In this document: positions 27,129 through 36,099 of the stretch, one piece after another
Layout of the letters: the number at the start of each line of letters is the position of its first letter
How positions within the stretch are numbered: the first letter of the stretch is position 1
Assembly (NCBI GenBank): GCA_030430535.1
Contig: JAUIKY010000002.1
Location: 124,001-188,000, forward strand
DNA length: 64,000 nucleotides
Origin: Bacteroidia bacterium
GTDB taxonomy: Bacteria; Bacteroidota; Bacteroidia; Flavobacteriales; Flavobacteriaceae
Direction of reading: 5' to 3'
Program-made: the position numbers and the translations under genes
Notes under the pieces: model-generated
Seen by the model: the letters and a program-made list of their open reading frames with translations, nothing else
Databases searched by the model: none
Told to the model about the DNA's origin: nothing

Positions 27129-27935
27129 CTACTTGAGCCTGTAATGGTTCATCAACAATTTTTCATAAACCTTATCGGGTAAAATACGTTTCAGTACAAT
27201 TGAAAATTTCTGCATAAATTCCCCTACTTTGTAATGCCCTTTGGGTTTTGGCGTGTTGATGATTTTGTAAACAGCTTCGGCCATTAGCTTTGGGTTGCTT
27301 CCGCTATCCACATGTTCGTTCATCAATTTTAGAGTATTTCCGTATGGCTTTTTATATGGAGATTCGTCCAAAAGCGGCGCATGGTAACGCCCGGCAGCAA
27401 TGTTGGTAGCAAAGTCGCCTGGGGCCACGTTGGTCATTTCAATATTAAAATCTTTCAACTCCATTCTAAAGGCCTCGGTTAAAAGTTCCAATGCTCCTTT
27501 ACTGGCACTGTAAACACCACGGTAAGGCAAGCCCATGTACCCCGCAATGGAAGTAATATTGATGATAAGTCCCGAATTTTGCTTCCGCATTTGAGGCAGC
27601 ACCGCCTTAATCACTTTTATAGGACCAAAAAAATTAGTTTCGAAATTGTTTTTTATTTCAGCCTCGGGGATTTCTTCAATTGGTCCGGTAATGCCCGCAC
27701 CGGCATTGTTGATTACTACGTCCAATCGGTTTTCTTTTGAAATAATTTGGGCAACCGTTTGTTTTATAGTATCGTTATCCTTCACGTCTAAAGCCAAAAT
27801 AGGAAATGGGCTGTTTTTGTATTTTTCGGGATTTCGACTGGTGCCGTAAACCTTAAAACCTTTTTTGGTTAAAAATTCTCCCATGGATTTACCAATTCCG
27901 GAAGACCCTCCGGTAATCAAAACAACTTTAGGCAT
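27129..27935 (-). CDS. SDR family oxidoreductase
   Basis: Short-chain dehydrogenase/reductase, 268 residues, NAD(P)-dependent; substrate unknown. Cofactor motif GGSSGIGK (residues 9-16), NNAG (76-79), and catalytic Ser129, Tyr142 and Lys146 (YSASKGA). The Arg after the first beta-strand pair (GTSRNPEKY) suggests NADP(H). The C-terminal part (FSIVLKRILPDKVYEKLLMNHYRLK) is like that of membrane-near classical SDRs acting on lipids or steroids, but this is only a resemblance. It converges on the thioredoxin-like gene, the ends one base apart. Confidence 0.9.
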   Translation of the reverse strand: MPKVVLITGGSSGIGKSMGEFLTKKGFKVYGTSRNPEKYKNSPFPILALDVKDNDTIKQTVAQIISKENRLDVVINNAGAGITGPIEEIPEAEIKNNFETNFFGPIKVIKAVLPQMRKQNSGLIINITSIAGYMGLPYRGVYSASKGALELLTEAFRMELKDFNIEMTNVAPGDFATNIAAGRYHAPLLDESPYKKPYGNTLKLMNEHVDSGSNPKLMAEAVYKIINTPKPKGHYKVGEFMQKFSIVLKRILPDKVYEKLLMNHYRLK

Positions 27936-28024
27936 TGGTGAAGTTTTTGAAGTTAAAGGTACAATAAACTAAAAAATCTTGATTCGCATGAGCTTTCAAG
28001 ATTTAAATTTATGGTACAAAAAAA

Positions 28025-28118
28025 GGCAAGCTACCTACATCACACCGCTACGACCATTTACCTTTGCTTCGTTCCCGACCTGGAGGATTCAACAGGAGCT
28101 GGTTGTGTAGGACTTGCC
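28025..28118 (-). ncRNA. ffs: Signal recognition particle RNA, small bacterial type
   Basis: RNA of the SRP, which targets nascent membrane proteins. On the minus strand the ends GGCAAG and CTTGCC pair, and the middle contains CAGGTCGGGAACGAAGCAAAGGTAA, the conserved tetraloop and asymmetric loop region that binds Ffh. Ends were taken from the terminal pairing and from the promoter immediately upstream. About 94 nucleotides, normal for the small form without an Alu domain. Confidence 0.92.
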
Positions 28119-28123
28119 GAGTG

Positions 28124-28153
28124 CAAAGATACAACCTTTTAAAAATTTGGCAA
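28124..28153 (-). promoter_or_regulatory. Promoter of the SRP RNA gene
   Basis: On the minus strand TTG (complement of 28151-28153), a 19-base spacer and TATCTTTG (complement of 28124-28131). The -7 box ends about six bases before the RNA 5' end, which is the expected spacing to the start site. Confidence 0.8.
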
Positions 28154-28208
28154 TGATTTTTTAAACTGATTTTTAATAAATATCTTGCCCAAAATTATAA
28201 TCAAAATC

Positions 28209-29246
28209 ATGGCAAGCTTCAAATATCTAGCAATCATATTTTTAAGCGCACTTGTTTTTAGTTGCGGATCTAACACCGGAAATAAAAAAAGTGATTTCAG
28301 CATAACTACCAACGCCCAAAAGGGCAATATTTCAAATTCTGAAACCCTAAAACTGGCTTTGGAAAACAAAAAGGGACACCAAATCGATTCGGTTGTCTAT
28401 TCCATAAATAATGAAAAAACAGCCCCTAGCCTACCGCTAAACGATTTTAAATTGGGCGAGCACACCATAAAGGCCATGGTGTATTACAATAGCGAAAAAC
28501 AAGCTACCGTAACATCACAGATTACTATTTTGAGCAGTGAAACACCCAAAATATATAAGTTCAATATCGTTAACGAATACCCACACGATATTACTTCATA
28601 TACACAGGGCATAGAGTTTTATAACGATACGCTTTACGAAAGTACTGGTCAGTACAAAGAGTCGAAACTTCGGAAAGTAGATTACAAAACAGGGAAAGTC
28701 ATTAAAAATATCAACTTGGCCGATGAGTATTTTGGTGAAGGGCTTACTATTTTAAACAACAAAGTTTTTCAGCTTACATGGCGAGAGGGAGTAGGTTTTG
28801 TATACAATGTTAATACCTTTGAAAAACTAGAAAACTTTAAATATGGAAACAGCAAGGAAGGCTGGGGACTTTGTAACGATAACGATATCATTTACAAAAG
28901 TGATGGCTCGGAAAAAATCTGGTCGCTAAACCCTGAAACTTTGGTGGAGGAAGATTACATTCAAGTATGTACCAACAAAGGAAAAATTGTAGGCATCAAC
29001 GAACTGGAATGGATCAATGGAAAAATTTACGCCAACCGTTACCAAAAAAATGGAGTAGCCATCATCAATCCTAAAAATGGAGCGGTTGAAGGCGTTATCG
29101 ATTTTACACCATTAAAAAACAAAGTAACCCAACACCAAGGTTTGGATGTACTTAATGGCATTGCTTACAACCCAAAGACCAAAACCATTTTTGTGACCGG
29201 AAAGCGATGGGACAAACTTTTTGAGGTTGAAATTGTGGAACAATAA
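28209..29246 (+). CDS. Glutaminyl-peptide cyclotransferase (glutamine cyclotransferase) lipoprotein
   Basis: Enzyme of the beta-propeller glutamine cyclotransferase family, which turns N-terminal glutamine of peptides into pyroglutamate. The start at 28209 gives lipoprotein signal MASFKYLAIIFLSALVFS with Cys19. After a 100-residue beta-rich N-terminal domain comes the family pattern YTQGIEFYNDTLYESTGQY, DEYFGEGLTILNNKVFQLTW, SKEGWGLCNDNDIIYKSDGS and LNGIAYNPKTKTIFVTGK. Attachment to the cell envelope is inferred. A link with the pxpABC pathway for free pyroglutamate is only speculation; the genes are 10 kb apart. Confidence 0.88.
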   Translation: MASFKYLAIIFLSALVFSCGSNTGNKKSDFSITTNAQKGNISNSETLKLALENKKGHQIDSVVYSINNEKTAPSLPLNDFKLGEHTIKAMVYYNSEKQATVTSQITILSSETPKIYKFNIVNEYPHDITSYTQGIEFYNDTLYESTGQYKESKLRKVDYKTGKVIKNINLADEYFGEGLTILNNKVFQLTWREGVGFVYNVNTFEKLENFKYGNSKEGWGLCNDNDIIYKSDGSEKIWSLNPETLVEEDYIQVCTNKGKIVGINELEWINGKIYANRYQKNGVAIINPKNGAVEGVIDFTPLKNKVTQHQGLDVLNGIAYNPKTKTIFVTGKRWDKLFEVEIVEQ

Positions 29247-29399
29247 TAAGGTTTAGCAATATATTAAGAAAGATCTTATTATTTTATTATTGACTTGTAA
29301 ACAGCATTTACTGACCATTGTCATATTTTAGGTTTTCAAGGTTAAATACATTTGATTTATTGTATTGGATTTAATCAATACAGAACAGATTAATCAAAT

Positions 29400-30056
29400 A
29401 TGTTGATGACTAACAAAAATGACAGTAAACAAGTAAGGGTATATGGTGCTGGTGGGCATTCTCAGGTAGTACAATCGGTTTTAAGTCAAAATGGTTTTGA
29501 GGTTAGCGAAGTTTTTGATGATTACCCTAACTTTAGTCATCCACTCTCAAAAAAAGTACCGTCAGGAAACAGGGATAAAAATATGGATTTTCCGCATGAA
29601 GGGGCGCCCTTTATAGTGGCCATAGGAAATAATAAACAAAGGGCTGAAGTGGCCAAGTTTTTAAAAACCGATTTCTTAAAGGCCATCCATCATTCTGCTA
29701 TCATAGACCCTAGCTCAACTATAAAAAAAGGCACTGTGGTTTATGCAGGATCTGTAATCCAAACCAACACATTTATTGGAGAGCACGTAATTATTAACAC
29801 TCTAGCAGGCGTAGGCCACGACAATATTATCCATGATTTTGTACATATCTCGCCAAACGCTGCACTCTGTGGACATGTAGAAGTTGGAGAGGGCACCCAA
29901 ATTGGCGCAGGGGCCGTTGTAATACCCACTATTAAAATTGGAAAATGGTGTACAATCGGAGCGGGATCTGTTATTTTGAAAGACGTGCCCGATTATGCCG
30001 TGGTTGTTGGCAACCCAGGCAGGGTTATTAAAATGAATCGTCAGCTAATCATTTAG
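29400..30056 (+). CDS. NeuD/PglD-like sugar O-/N-acyltransferase
   Basis: 218-residue hexapeptide-repeat acyltransferase. An N-terminal Rossmann-like region (VYGAGGHSQVVQSVL, residues 13-27) binds the UDP-sugar or acceptor, and the C-terminal left-handed beta-helix (IIDPSSTIKKGTVVYAGSVI through VVGNPGRVIKMN) carries the acetyl-CoA site, with His138 (VGHDNIIHDFVHI) as likely base. The start may be the ATG at 29400 or two codons later. Homologues modify sugars in surface polysaccharide pathways, but no such genes are near, so the substrate is open. Confidence 0.85.
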   Translation: MLMTNKNDSKQVRVYGAGGHSQVVQSVLSQNGFEVSEVFDDYPNFSHPLSKKVPSGNRDKNMDFPHEGAPFIVAIGNNKQRAEVAKFLKTDFLKAIHHSAIIDPSSTIKKGTVVYAGSVIQTNTFIGEHVIINTLAGVGHDNIIHDFVHISPNAALCGHVEVGEGTQIGAGAVVIPTIKIGKWCTIGAGSVILKDVPDYAVVVGNPGRVIKMNRQLII

Positions 30057-30110
30057 AATCCATCACTCCTTTTTGTAATGAAAATCACCCAAAAATTAAG
30101 CTTTATCAAG

Positions 30111-30118
30111 TATCTTTG
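30111..30118 (+). promoter_or_regulatory. Candidate -7 promoter box for cydAB
   Basis: TATCTTTG, 24 bases before the cydA ATG, matches the Bacteroidota -7 element. No TTTG lies at the usual 19-base distance, so an activator may be needed, or the match may be chance. Confidence 0.45.
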
Positions 30119-30142
30119 TAGTATTACTTTAAAGCCTTCTCC

Positions 30143-31447
30143 ATGGACAATTTAGATGCCGCAAGACTGCAAATGGCATTTACCCTCATTTTTCACATTG
30201 TGTTTGCTTGTATTGGCATGGTTATGCCGTTTTTTATGATTATTGCACATAAAAAATGGCTCAACACCCGCAATCCTATTTACCTTAAACTTACCAAATC
30301 CTGGCAAAAAGGTGTTGCTATTTTCTTTGTTACGGGTGCCGTTTCCGGCACTGCTCTTTCCTTTGAACTGGGTTTACTTTGGCCTGAATTTATGAAATAT
30401 GCCGGGCCTATTATTGGCATGCCCTTTTCGTTGGAAGGTGCTGCCTTTTTTGTGGAAGCCATTGCCCTCGGATTTTATCTCTACGGATGGGATAAAATCC
30501 CTGAAAAATTCCATTGGTTTACAGGGGTTATTGTCGGCCTCTCTGGTGTGGCTTCCGGCATTTTGGTGGTTTCTGCCAATGGCTGGATGAATGCGCCTTC
30601 TGGTTTTGATTATATTAATGGGCAATTTCTCAACATCGACCCTGTAAAGGCCTTTTTCAATCCCGCTTGGTTTACACAGGCCCTCCACATGACTTTGGCC
30701 GCATTTACGGCTACGGGCTTTGCCGTTGCTGGAATTCACGCCTATCAAATTTACAAAGAGCGACAAGTTGAGCTTCATAAAAAAGCCTTTAAAATAGCCA
30801 TTACCTTTGGTGCCATTGCCGCTATTTTACAACCTATAAGTGGCGACCTTTCGGCTAAAGATATTGCCAAACGCCAACCTGTAAAGCTAGCAGCCATGGA
30901 AGCCCATTACGAGACTCAAAAAGGCGCCCCTCTATACATTGGCGGTATTGTTGATACAGAAAACAAAACCGTTTCGCATAAAATTGAAATTCCAAAAGCG
31001 CTATCCTTTTTGGCCTTTGGCGATTTTGATGCCGAAGTAAAAGGCCTTAACGATTTTCCCGACGATGTAAAACCGAATGTGCCCATGGTACATTATGCCT
31101 TTCAAATTATGGTGGGCATCGGTACTTTGCTTATGGTTGTTGGTGGTTTATTTTTCATCAGTTTAAAACGAAAATCGTGGTGGCAAAAAAACTGGTATTG
31201 GCTATTGTTTGCCATACTCGCCCCTTTTGGATTCATTGCTTTGGAAGCTGGATGGATTGTTACCGAAGTGGGACGCCAACCCTGGATTATCCATAACGTA
31301 ATGCGTACTAAAGATGCCGTAACCCCCATGCCGGGCATGATTTACAGTTTCTATTTCTATTTGTGCCTTTATGGTATTCTAACCGTTGCCGTAACTTGGT
31401 TAATGACACGCCAAATCAAATCGTTAAATAACTCCAAAACCGTTTAA
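30143..31447 (+). CDS. cydA: Cytochrome bd ubiquinol oxidase subunit I
   Basis: Heme-bearing subunit of cytochrome bd, an inner-membrane quinol oxidase used at low oxygen. Heme ligands seen: His18 (IFHIVFA, heme b595), His182 (ALHMTLAAF) and Met323 (YAFQIMVGIG, heme b558). Glu residues of the proton channel lie in SLEGAAFFVEA. The quinol loop is short (434 residues in total against 522 in E. coli), as in the Q-loop-short class; the segment SAKDIAKRQPVKLAAMEAHYE carries the conserved Lys and Glu. The cydB gene begins one base after the stop codon. Confidence 0.95.
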   Translation: MDNLDAARLQMAFTLIFHIVFACIGMVMPFFMIIAHKKWLNTRNPIYLKLTKSWQKGVAIFFVTGAVSGTALSFELGLLWPEFMKYAGPIIGMPFSLEGAAFFVEAIALGFYLYGWDKIPEKFHWFTGVIVGLSGVASGILVVSANGWMNAPSGFDYINGQFLNIDPVKAFFNPAWFTQALHMTLAAFTATGFAVAGIHAYQIYKERQVELHKKAFKIAITFGAIAAILQPISGDLSAKDIAKRQPVKLAAMEAHYETQKGAPLYIGGIVDTENKTVSHKIEIPKALSFLAFGDFDAEVKGLNDFPDDVKPNVPMVHYAFQIMVGIGTLLMVVGGLFFISLKRKSWWQKNWYWLLFAILAPFGFIALEAGWIVTEVGRQPWIIHNVMRTKDAVTPMPGMIYSFYFYLCLYGILTVAVTWLMTRQIKSLNNSKTV

Positions 31448-31448
31448 C

Positions 31449-32465
31449 ATGCTATACGTCGTTCTCTTTTTCTTATTGGTATCACTGCTACTTTACGTGA
31501 TATTGGCCGGAGCTGATTTTGGTGCGGGTATTGTTGAATTGTTTTCTTCGGAACAAAACCAAAAAATCACAAAAAAAACCGTGTATAGTGTAATGGGTCC
31601 CGTTTGGGAAGCCAACCACATTTGGATCATTATTTTAGTGGTAATCCTTTGGGTGGGATTTCCCGAATTTTACAATGTTTTGGTCGTGTATTTGCATATA
31701 CCGCTTACCTTGGTTTTATTAGGAATAACAATGCGCGGTGTGGCCTTTGTTTTTAGGCATTACGATGCTTACAAAGACCAATCGCAAGTGGTTTACGATT
31801 GGATGTTCCGTATTTCAAGTTTTGCAACCCCTATTTTTTTGGGAATCACTGCTGGAGCGATGGTTTCGGGCGAACTTATTATCACCGAAAATTACTCCAA
31901 TTACTCGTTTGCAGAACTTTTTGTAAATCCATGGCTAAACGGATTTTCCATTTTGGTAGGGCTCTTTTTTGCAGCCCTATGCGCTTTCTTAACTTCAATT
32001 TTGCTAATTGGTGAAACCAATGAAACTAACCGCCCTATTTACGTTAGAAAATCGAAAATAGCCAACATTACCGTAATTATTTTAGGCTTTATAGTGTTAA
32101 GCTACGGAATGATTTTTGAAATTAAGTTTGTAACCGATTTTTTAAAAAACCCATATACCATTAGTTTGGTTGCACTCTCTGGAATTTTGATATTCCCTTT
32201 AATGAAAAGCATTAAAAATGCCAGAAGGATTGTAAGTAGAACATTAGCTGGAGTTCAAGTTGTGTTAATTATTTTGGCGGCATTGATTACACATTACCCC
32301 TATCTAATCATTGCCTCGAATACAGAAATGAGCATTATTGAAAGCGCTGCCACCGAAAGCACCATAAACGTTTTGGGAATTTCGTTGATTGTTGGTGGAC
32401 TAATTATTCTCCCTGGAGTTTTTCACCTGTTCAAATCGTTTAAAATGATTAAAATTTTAGAGTGA
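31449..32465 (+). CDS. cydB: Cytochrome bd ubiquinol oxidase subunit II
   Basis: Second subunit of cytochrome bd, structurally similar to CydA but without hemes. 338 residues with eight or nine membrane helices; the start FLLVSLLLYVILAGADFGAGIVELF and the motif GPVWEANHIWIIILVVILWVGFPEF are diagnostic. No cydX-like small gene or cydDC export pair is next to it. It ends before a clear terminator. Confidence 0.95.
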   Translation: MLYVVLFFLLVSLLLYVILAGADFGAGIVELFSSEQNQKITKKTVYSVMGPVWEANHIWIIILVVILWVGFPEFYNVLVVYLHIPLTLVLLGITMRGVAFVFRHYDAYKDQSQVVYDWMFRISSFATPIFLGITAGAMVSGELIITENYSNYSFAELFVNPWLNGFSILVGLFFAALCAFLTSILLIGETNETNRPIYVRKSKIANITVIILGFIVLSYGMIFEIKFVTDFLKNPYTISLVALSGILIFPLMKSIKNARRIVSRTLAGVQVVLIILAALITHYPYLIIASNTEMSIIESAATESTINVLGISLIVGGLIILPGVFHLFKSFKMIKILE

Positions 32466-32494
32466 AAAATCTAAAACTTAAACACCTATTCAAC

Positions 32495-32537
32495 AAAAAA
32501 TGGTATCGATTTTTATTTCCCGATACCATTTTTTTAT
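32495..32537 (+). terminator. Terminator of cydAB
   Basis: AAAAAATGGTATCG at 32495-32508 pairs with CGATACCATTTTTT from 32521, loop of 12 bases, T run at the end. Confidence 0.85.
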
Positions 32538-32574
32538 GATGCTATTTTATCGCCTAGGCGACAAACTGAAATTT

Positions 32575-34839
32575 TTAAAACCTAACCGAAACCTTTCCTC
32601 TTAAAAAGAACGGCGACCCTGGTGTAAAATGAATTTCCTCAACAGAATCGGGTTCATTAAACAATCTACTTTCTGTGGCAAATTGTGCTTCGTTCCATTC
32701 GGTATCAAACAGGTTTTCAATAATTAAACCGAACGTCCAATTATTGAGTGTGTAATTCACATTCAAATCGGTAACGAAATAACCTTCGGCTACAATGGAA
32801 TTATCTTCATTGGCCGGACGGTCTTTAATATATCTGTAATTGATTCCTCCAGAAAAGTTTTTCCAGTCTTTAATACTCAATCCACCAGTTGACGTAAAAT
32901 CTGGTGCCAAAGGAATATAATTTTCACCATCTGGATCTTCGCTACTTCGGGCATAGGTATAGTTTAAATCGGTGTTGAAAAACAGCCAATCATTGAGTTG
33001 GTAACGCACACCAAAATCAACGCCATAACGTTCGGTTTTTCCGCTGGGCTCCACAATTCCAGCATCGCCAACGTAAACGAATTCCTGTTGCAAGAATAAG
33101 TTCCAAAGCGCTGCATTAAAAACCAATCGGTTTTGCGGTTTGTAAATCACCCCTAAATCACTTCCAAAAGAGGTCGGCAAAATTTTCTCGCCACCATTGG
33201 CCACTACCACCCTAGTATCGTTGGAATGGTAGCCCAATCCTGTTTTAGCGAATAATTGCAATTCTGGTGAAGCAGCGTAAATGACATTCAATTTCGGACT
33301 TACTTTGGTTTTGTTTTCACTTTTGTTATCGTAAGTTTCAGTAAGTAAATTTTCGTAATCAAACTTAAAATAATCAAGCCTTACACCCGGATTAAGCGTC
33401 CAATTGCCTGTTTTATAATTTAAACTAGCAAATGCAAAGGCGTTCAACTCATCCACATTCCCCAGAGCCAACCGCTCTAAAACGGTTTGTCGGTTCAATG
33501 TTTTTGATAATTGCACATCATTAACATCGTCGTACCTAAACCCTGTTCCCAGTTCATATCTTAAATGCGAATTGTTGTTTTTTAAATGGATGGCATGGTC
33601 GTAAACCGACGTAGCCCCAATAATGGTCCTATTTTCTTTTTGATGAATTTGATCGCCATTTACGGGGTCTTCCAAGAAAAAAGTAAAGTTTGAAAACAGT
33701 TCAAAATCATATTTAGACACATAAGCGTTGGTCTTAATTTTAGAATGTGAATCCAACTGCTTGGTATGGTTTACCCAAATATTGCTTCGGCTTGTATTGC
33801 CGCCCTCGGTATCATCAATCGCACCAAAACGGCCAATTAATCCCTGCTCAACAGCCCTAACGGGAATTTGCCCCGAAGCATCCCATTTACTTTGGAAATG
33901 CGATACCGATAAGTTTAATTCCTGATCTTTATGGTTGTTATAATTATAGCGCCCCATGATATTCAAACGGTTGAAATTTTGTGGCGATTCAAATACGCCA
34001 TCGGACAACATTAATTCTGAAGCTACATAAGCACTGCTATGTTCTTCCTCTAAAATTTTGGTCATAGCCAATGCCCTCAAGGTGCTAAACTGCCCGGCTT
34101 CCACTGATACCAGATTATTTTTTATCGTTTTTTTGGTGCCGATATCCACATAACCGGCCGTGTTAAAATTGCCCTTATTGGCGTAGTAGCTTCCTTTGGC
34201 AAAATCGATATTATCAATCGTTTCGGGAATGATAAAATGCATATCAGAATAGCCTTGTCCGTGCGCATGCGATACCATGTTTACGGGCATGCCATCCACA
34301 TTTATGGCAATGTCGGTACCATGGTCAATATCAAAACCACGTAAAAATATCTGCTCGGCCTTTCCGCCGCCCGCATGCTGACCAATCATTAAACCAGGAA
34401 CTTTTCGAAGTATCTCCTGTGAAGATTTAACGGGATTGGTTTTTAAATCTACATTCAAAAAGGTACTCAGTACATTGGGTTTCGACACGATTAAAACCTG
34501 ATCTAATGATGCGGGCGATTCTTTCAATGCTACGAGAAGTTTTGTTGACAACTGAGTTTCAGTTATTACAATCGAAGTGTTTTCGTAACCCAGGCTATAA
34601 AAAAAAATTTCGTCATTCAACGCCACATCATCCAGCTCAAAATAGCCAGAAATATTAGTGTAAGTATAAGCTCCGTTGGTTTTATTATAAACGCCAACGC
34701 CCTGAATGGGCAAGCCCTTTTCTTTTGAAACCACTGTACCGCTAATTTCGTGGGCACTTAAAATTGAAATAGAAAATAAAAACAGAACTAAAAAGAGACT
34801 ATTCTGTAACACTTGAGGTTTTTTTTGAATTGGTTGCAT
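32575..34839 (-). CDS. TonB-dependent receptor
   Basis: Outer-membrane active transporter, 754 residues. Signal peptide (to about 29), a carboxypeptidase-regulatory-like domain (about 30-115, EISGTVVSKEKGLPIQGVGV), the plug (about 125-235, with VPGLMIGQHAGGGKAEQIFLRGFD) and the 22-strand barrel ending in GSPFFLRGKVSVRF. The plug has VNMVSHAHGQGYSDMHF, a His/Met-rich stretch that could touch a metal or a metal chelate, but the substrate is not known. No SusD-type partner is present, which argues against a glycan importer of the Sus type. It has a structured leader upstream. Confidence 0.9.
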   Translation of the reverse strand: MQPIQKKPQVLQNSLFLVLFLFSISILSAHEISGTVVSKEKGLPIQGVGVYNKTNGAYTYTNISGYFELDDVALNDEIFFYSLGYENTSIVITETQLSTKLLVALKESPASLDQVLIVSKPNVLSTFLNVDLKTNPVKSSQEILRKVPGLMIGQHAGGGKAEQIFLRGFDIDHGTDIAINVDGMPVNMVSHAHGQGYSDMHFIIPETIDNIDFAKGSYYANKGNFNTAGYVDIGTKKTIKNNLVSVEAGQFSTLRALAMTKILEEEHSSAYVASELMLSDGVFESPQNFNRLNIMGRYNYNNHKDQELNLSVSHFQSKWDASGQIPVRAVEQGLIGRFGAIDDTEGGNTSRSNIWVNHTKQLDSHSKIKTNAYVSKYDFELFSNFTFFLEDPVNGDQIHQKENRTIIGATSVYDHAIHLKNNNSHLRYELGTGFRYDDVNDVQLSKTLNRQTVLERLALGNVDELNAFAFASLNYKTGNWTLNPGVRLDYFKFDYENLLTETYDNKSENKTKVSPKLNVIYAASPELQLFAKTGLGYHSNDTRVVVANGGEKILPTSFGSDLGVIYKPQNRLVFNAALWNLFLQQEFVYVGDAGIVEPSGKTERYGVDFGVRYQLNDWLFFNTDLNYTYARSSEDPDGENYIPLAPDFTSTGGLSIKDWKNFSGGINYRYIKDRPANEDNSIVAEGYFVTDLNVNYTLNNWTFGLIIENLFDTEWNEAQFATESRLFNEPDSVEEIHFTPGSPFFLRGKVSVRF

Positions 34840-34850
34840 GGTTTGATTTA

Positions 34851-34974
34851 TTATGAATTAAAATATGTTTTAAGAAAAGTTGAGTCATGAACCATGCCTC
34901 AGGCTTTGCTTTAAACTACCTACGAAAAAAACATTTCGTGGGTTTTTAAATTTTATAAAATTCCTGCAAATATA
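34851..34974 (-). promoter_or_regulatory. Structured 5' leader of the TonB-dependent receptor gene
   Basis: On the minus strand TATATTTG (complement of 34967-34974) fits a -7 box. The following 120 bases contain two hairpins: CCCACGAAA with TTTCGTAGG, and TGAGGCATG-GTT-CATGACTCA at 34881-34901. The second includes the ATG of a 14-codon frame (34851-34895) that ends 11 bases before the receptor ATG. The boxes are exact but no known riboswitch class fits. Confidence 0.4.
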
Positions 34975-35021
34975 TTCTTTATGTAGGATTGGGCAGTCCG
35001 AAAAAGCCCTAAAAAATGGTT

Positions 35022-35053
35022 AAAAAAAGCCCGTACCGAAAACGGGCACGGGC
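35022..35053 (-). terminator. Terminator of the adhesin operon
   Basis: On the minus strand GCCCGT and ACGGGC pair, followed by a run of T (complement of 35022-35028). It comes 31 bases after the SprF-like stop codon. Confidence 0.8.
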
Positions 35054-35083
35054 AAATTATTTTTTTGTCCAATTAGGAAGTCA

Positions 35084-36067
35084 TCAATGGTGCACGGGAT
35101 CTTGCGTACACGGGCAATTACTAATGCCCTGCAGGAAGTCTAGTCCTATGGTGACCACGTGCGTACCGGAGTTGTACCCCGAGAGGTCGTTGGTGGTGAT
35201 CTGGTAGGCATAACCAAAATAGAAAATCGACTTTTTGAAGCCCACCATGGGCCCCACATTGAGCGGTTTAAAAAACTGGTCGTTCAAGAAACGGTACGAT
35301 ATGCCCGCCCAGTAATAATCTCCGTAACGGTTGTACTTCCTGAACTTGAAGTTGACATCGGTACTGGAGCGTTTATCGCTGCTGAACATCTGCATGAACA
35401 TGCTCGGTTCGAATTCCAGCCCGCTCTTCTTTGGTCCTCTAAAAGTGTATCCTGTATAAAACTGATAGTTTAATAACAAACTAGGCTCAAGTTTCCTCAA
35501 ATTTTGGTCAAAGTCTTTATCCAAAACATTATTAACGTTGAAACTCAAAAAGTAGCCCTTTAGCCTGAACAGTGCACCCACATCGAAATTGTGGTTGGTG
35601 GTTCTTCGGTCGTCGGTTACATAAGGATCTATAGTCGGGTTTTCGTATGTGGTATTGAAATTATTGATGTCTATCCTAAAATTGTTCAGGTTGTAAGATA
35701 TCCCGAGGGAGAGGTACATCTTCGCATAATAATCCAAAATAAGGTGGTGCGCGAACGAAAATTTCGCCCCCGTCTGGATGGTGTTCCCGTTGCGGTCGTT
35801 GTAAAGGGAAAGCCCCACACCGGTACGGTCTGCAATTCTAACATCGCCATAAAACGATTGGTTGTCGGGCGCGCCCTTTATGCCTACCCACTGTGTGAGC
35901 CCATTGGCCCGAAGCTTAACGTTATCGCCAATACCGGCATAGGTAGGCGATACCACAAAATTATTGTCAGCCAGATATTGGGTAAACACGGGCAAGTTCA
36001 GCTCCTGGCCAAAACTGGTTGTCAAGGCCAAAAGCAGAAGGTATATGGTTAAGGTTAATTTTTTCAT
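35084..36067 (-). CDS. PorP/SprF family type IX secretion membrane protein (SprF-like)
   Basis: Outer-membrane beta-barrel of 327 residues, the family needed for surface display of type B cargo such as the adhesin encoded just upstream. I take the ATG at 36067 (MKKLTLTIYLLLLALTTSFGQ, signal peptide) over one 11 codons upstream that overlaps the adhesin gene. The family start ELNLPVFTQYLADNNFVVSPTYAGIG is plain. It follows the large adhesin gene, as sprF follows sprB in Flavobacterium, and it probably handles the export or anchoring of that protein. Symbol sprF is likely but the family is large. Confidence 0.88.
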   Translation of the reverse strand: MKKLTLTIYLLLLALTTSFGQELNLPVFTQYLADNNFVVSPTYAGIGDNVKLRANGLTQWVGIKGAPDNQSFYGDVRIADRTGVGLSLYNDRNGNTIQTGAKFSFAHHLILDYYAKMYLSLGISYNLNNFRIDINNFNTTYENPTIDPYVTDDRRTTNHNFDVGALFRLKGYFLSFNVNNVLDKDFDQNLRKLEPSLLLNYQFYTGYTFRGPKKSGLEFEPSMFMQMFSSDKRSSTDVNFKFRKYNRYGDYYWAGISYRFLNDQFFKPLNVGPMVGFKKSIFYFGYAYQITTNDLSGYNSGTHVVTIGLDFLQGISNCPCTQDPVHH

Positions 36068-36099
36068 GTTGCTCTTTTTTGAGGGTTTTGCCAACTCCA

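Noticed and set aside
34921-34952. Terminator on the plus strand near 34940
   Set aside because: The hairpin with a short T run has no plus-strand gene before it; it is better read as part of the minus-strand leader of the receptor gene.
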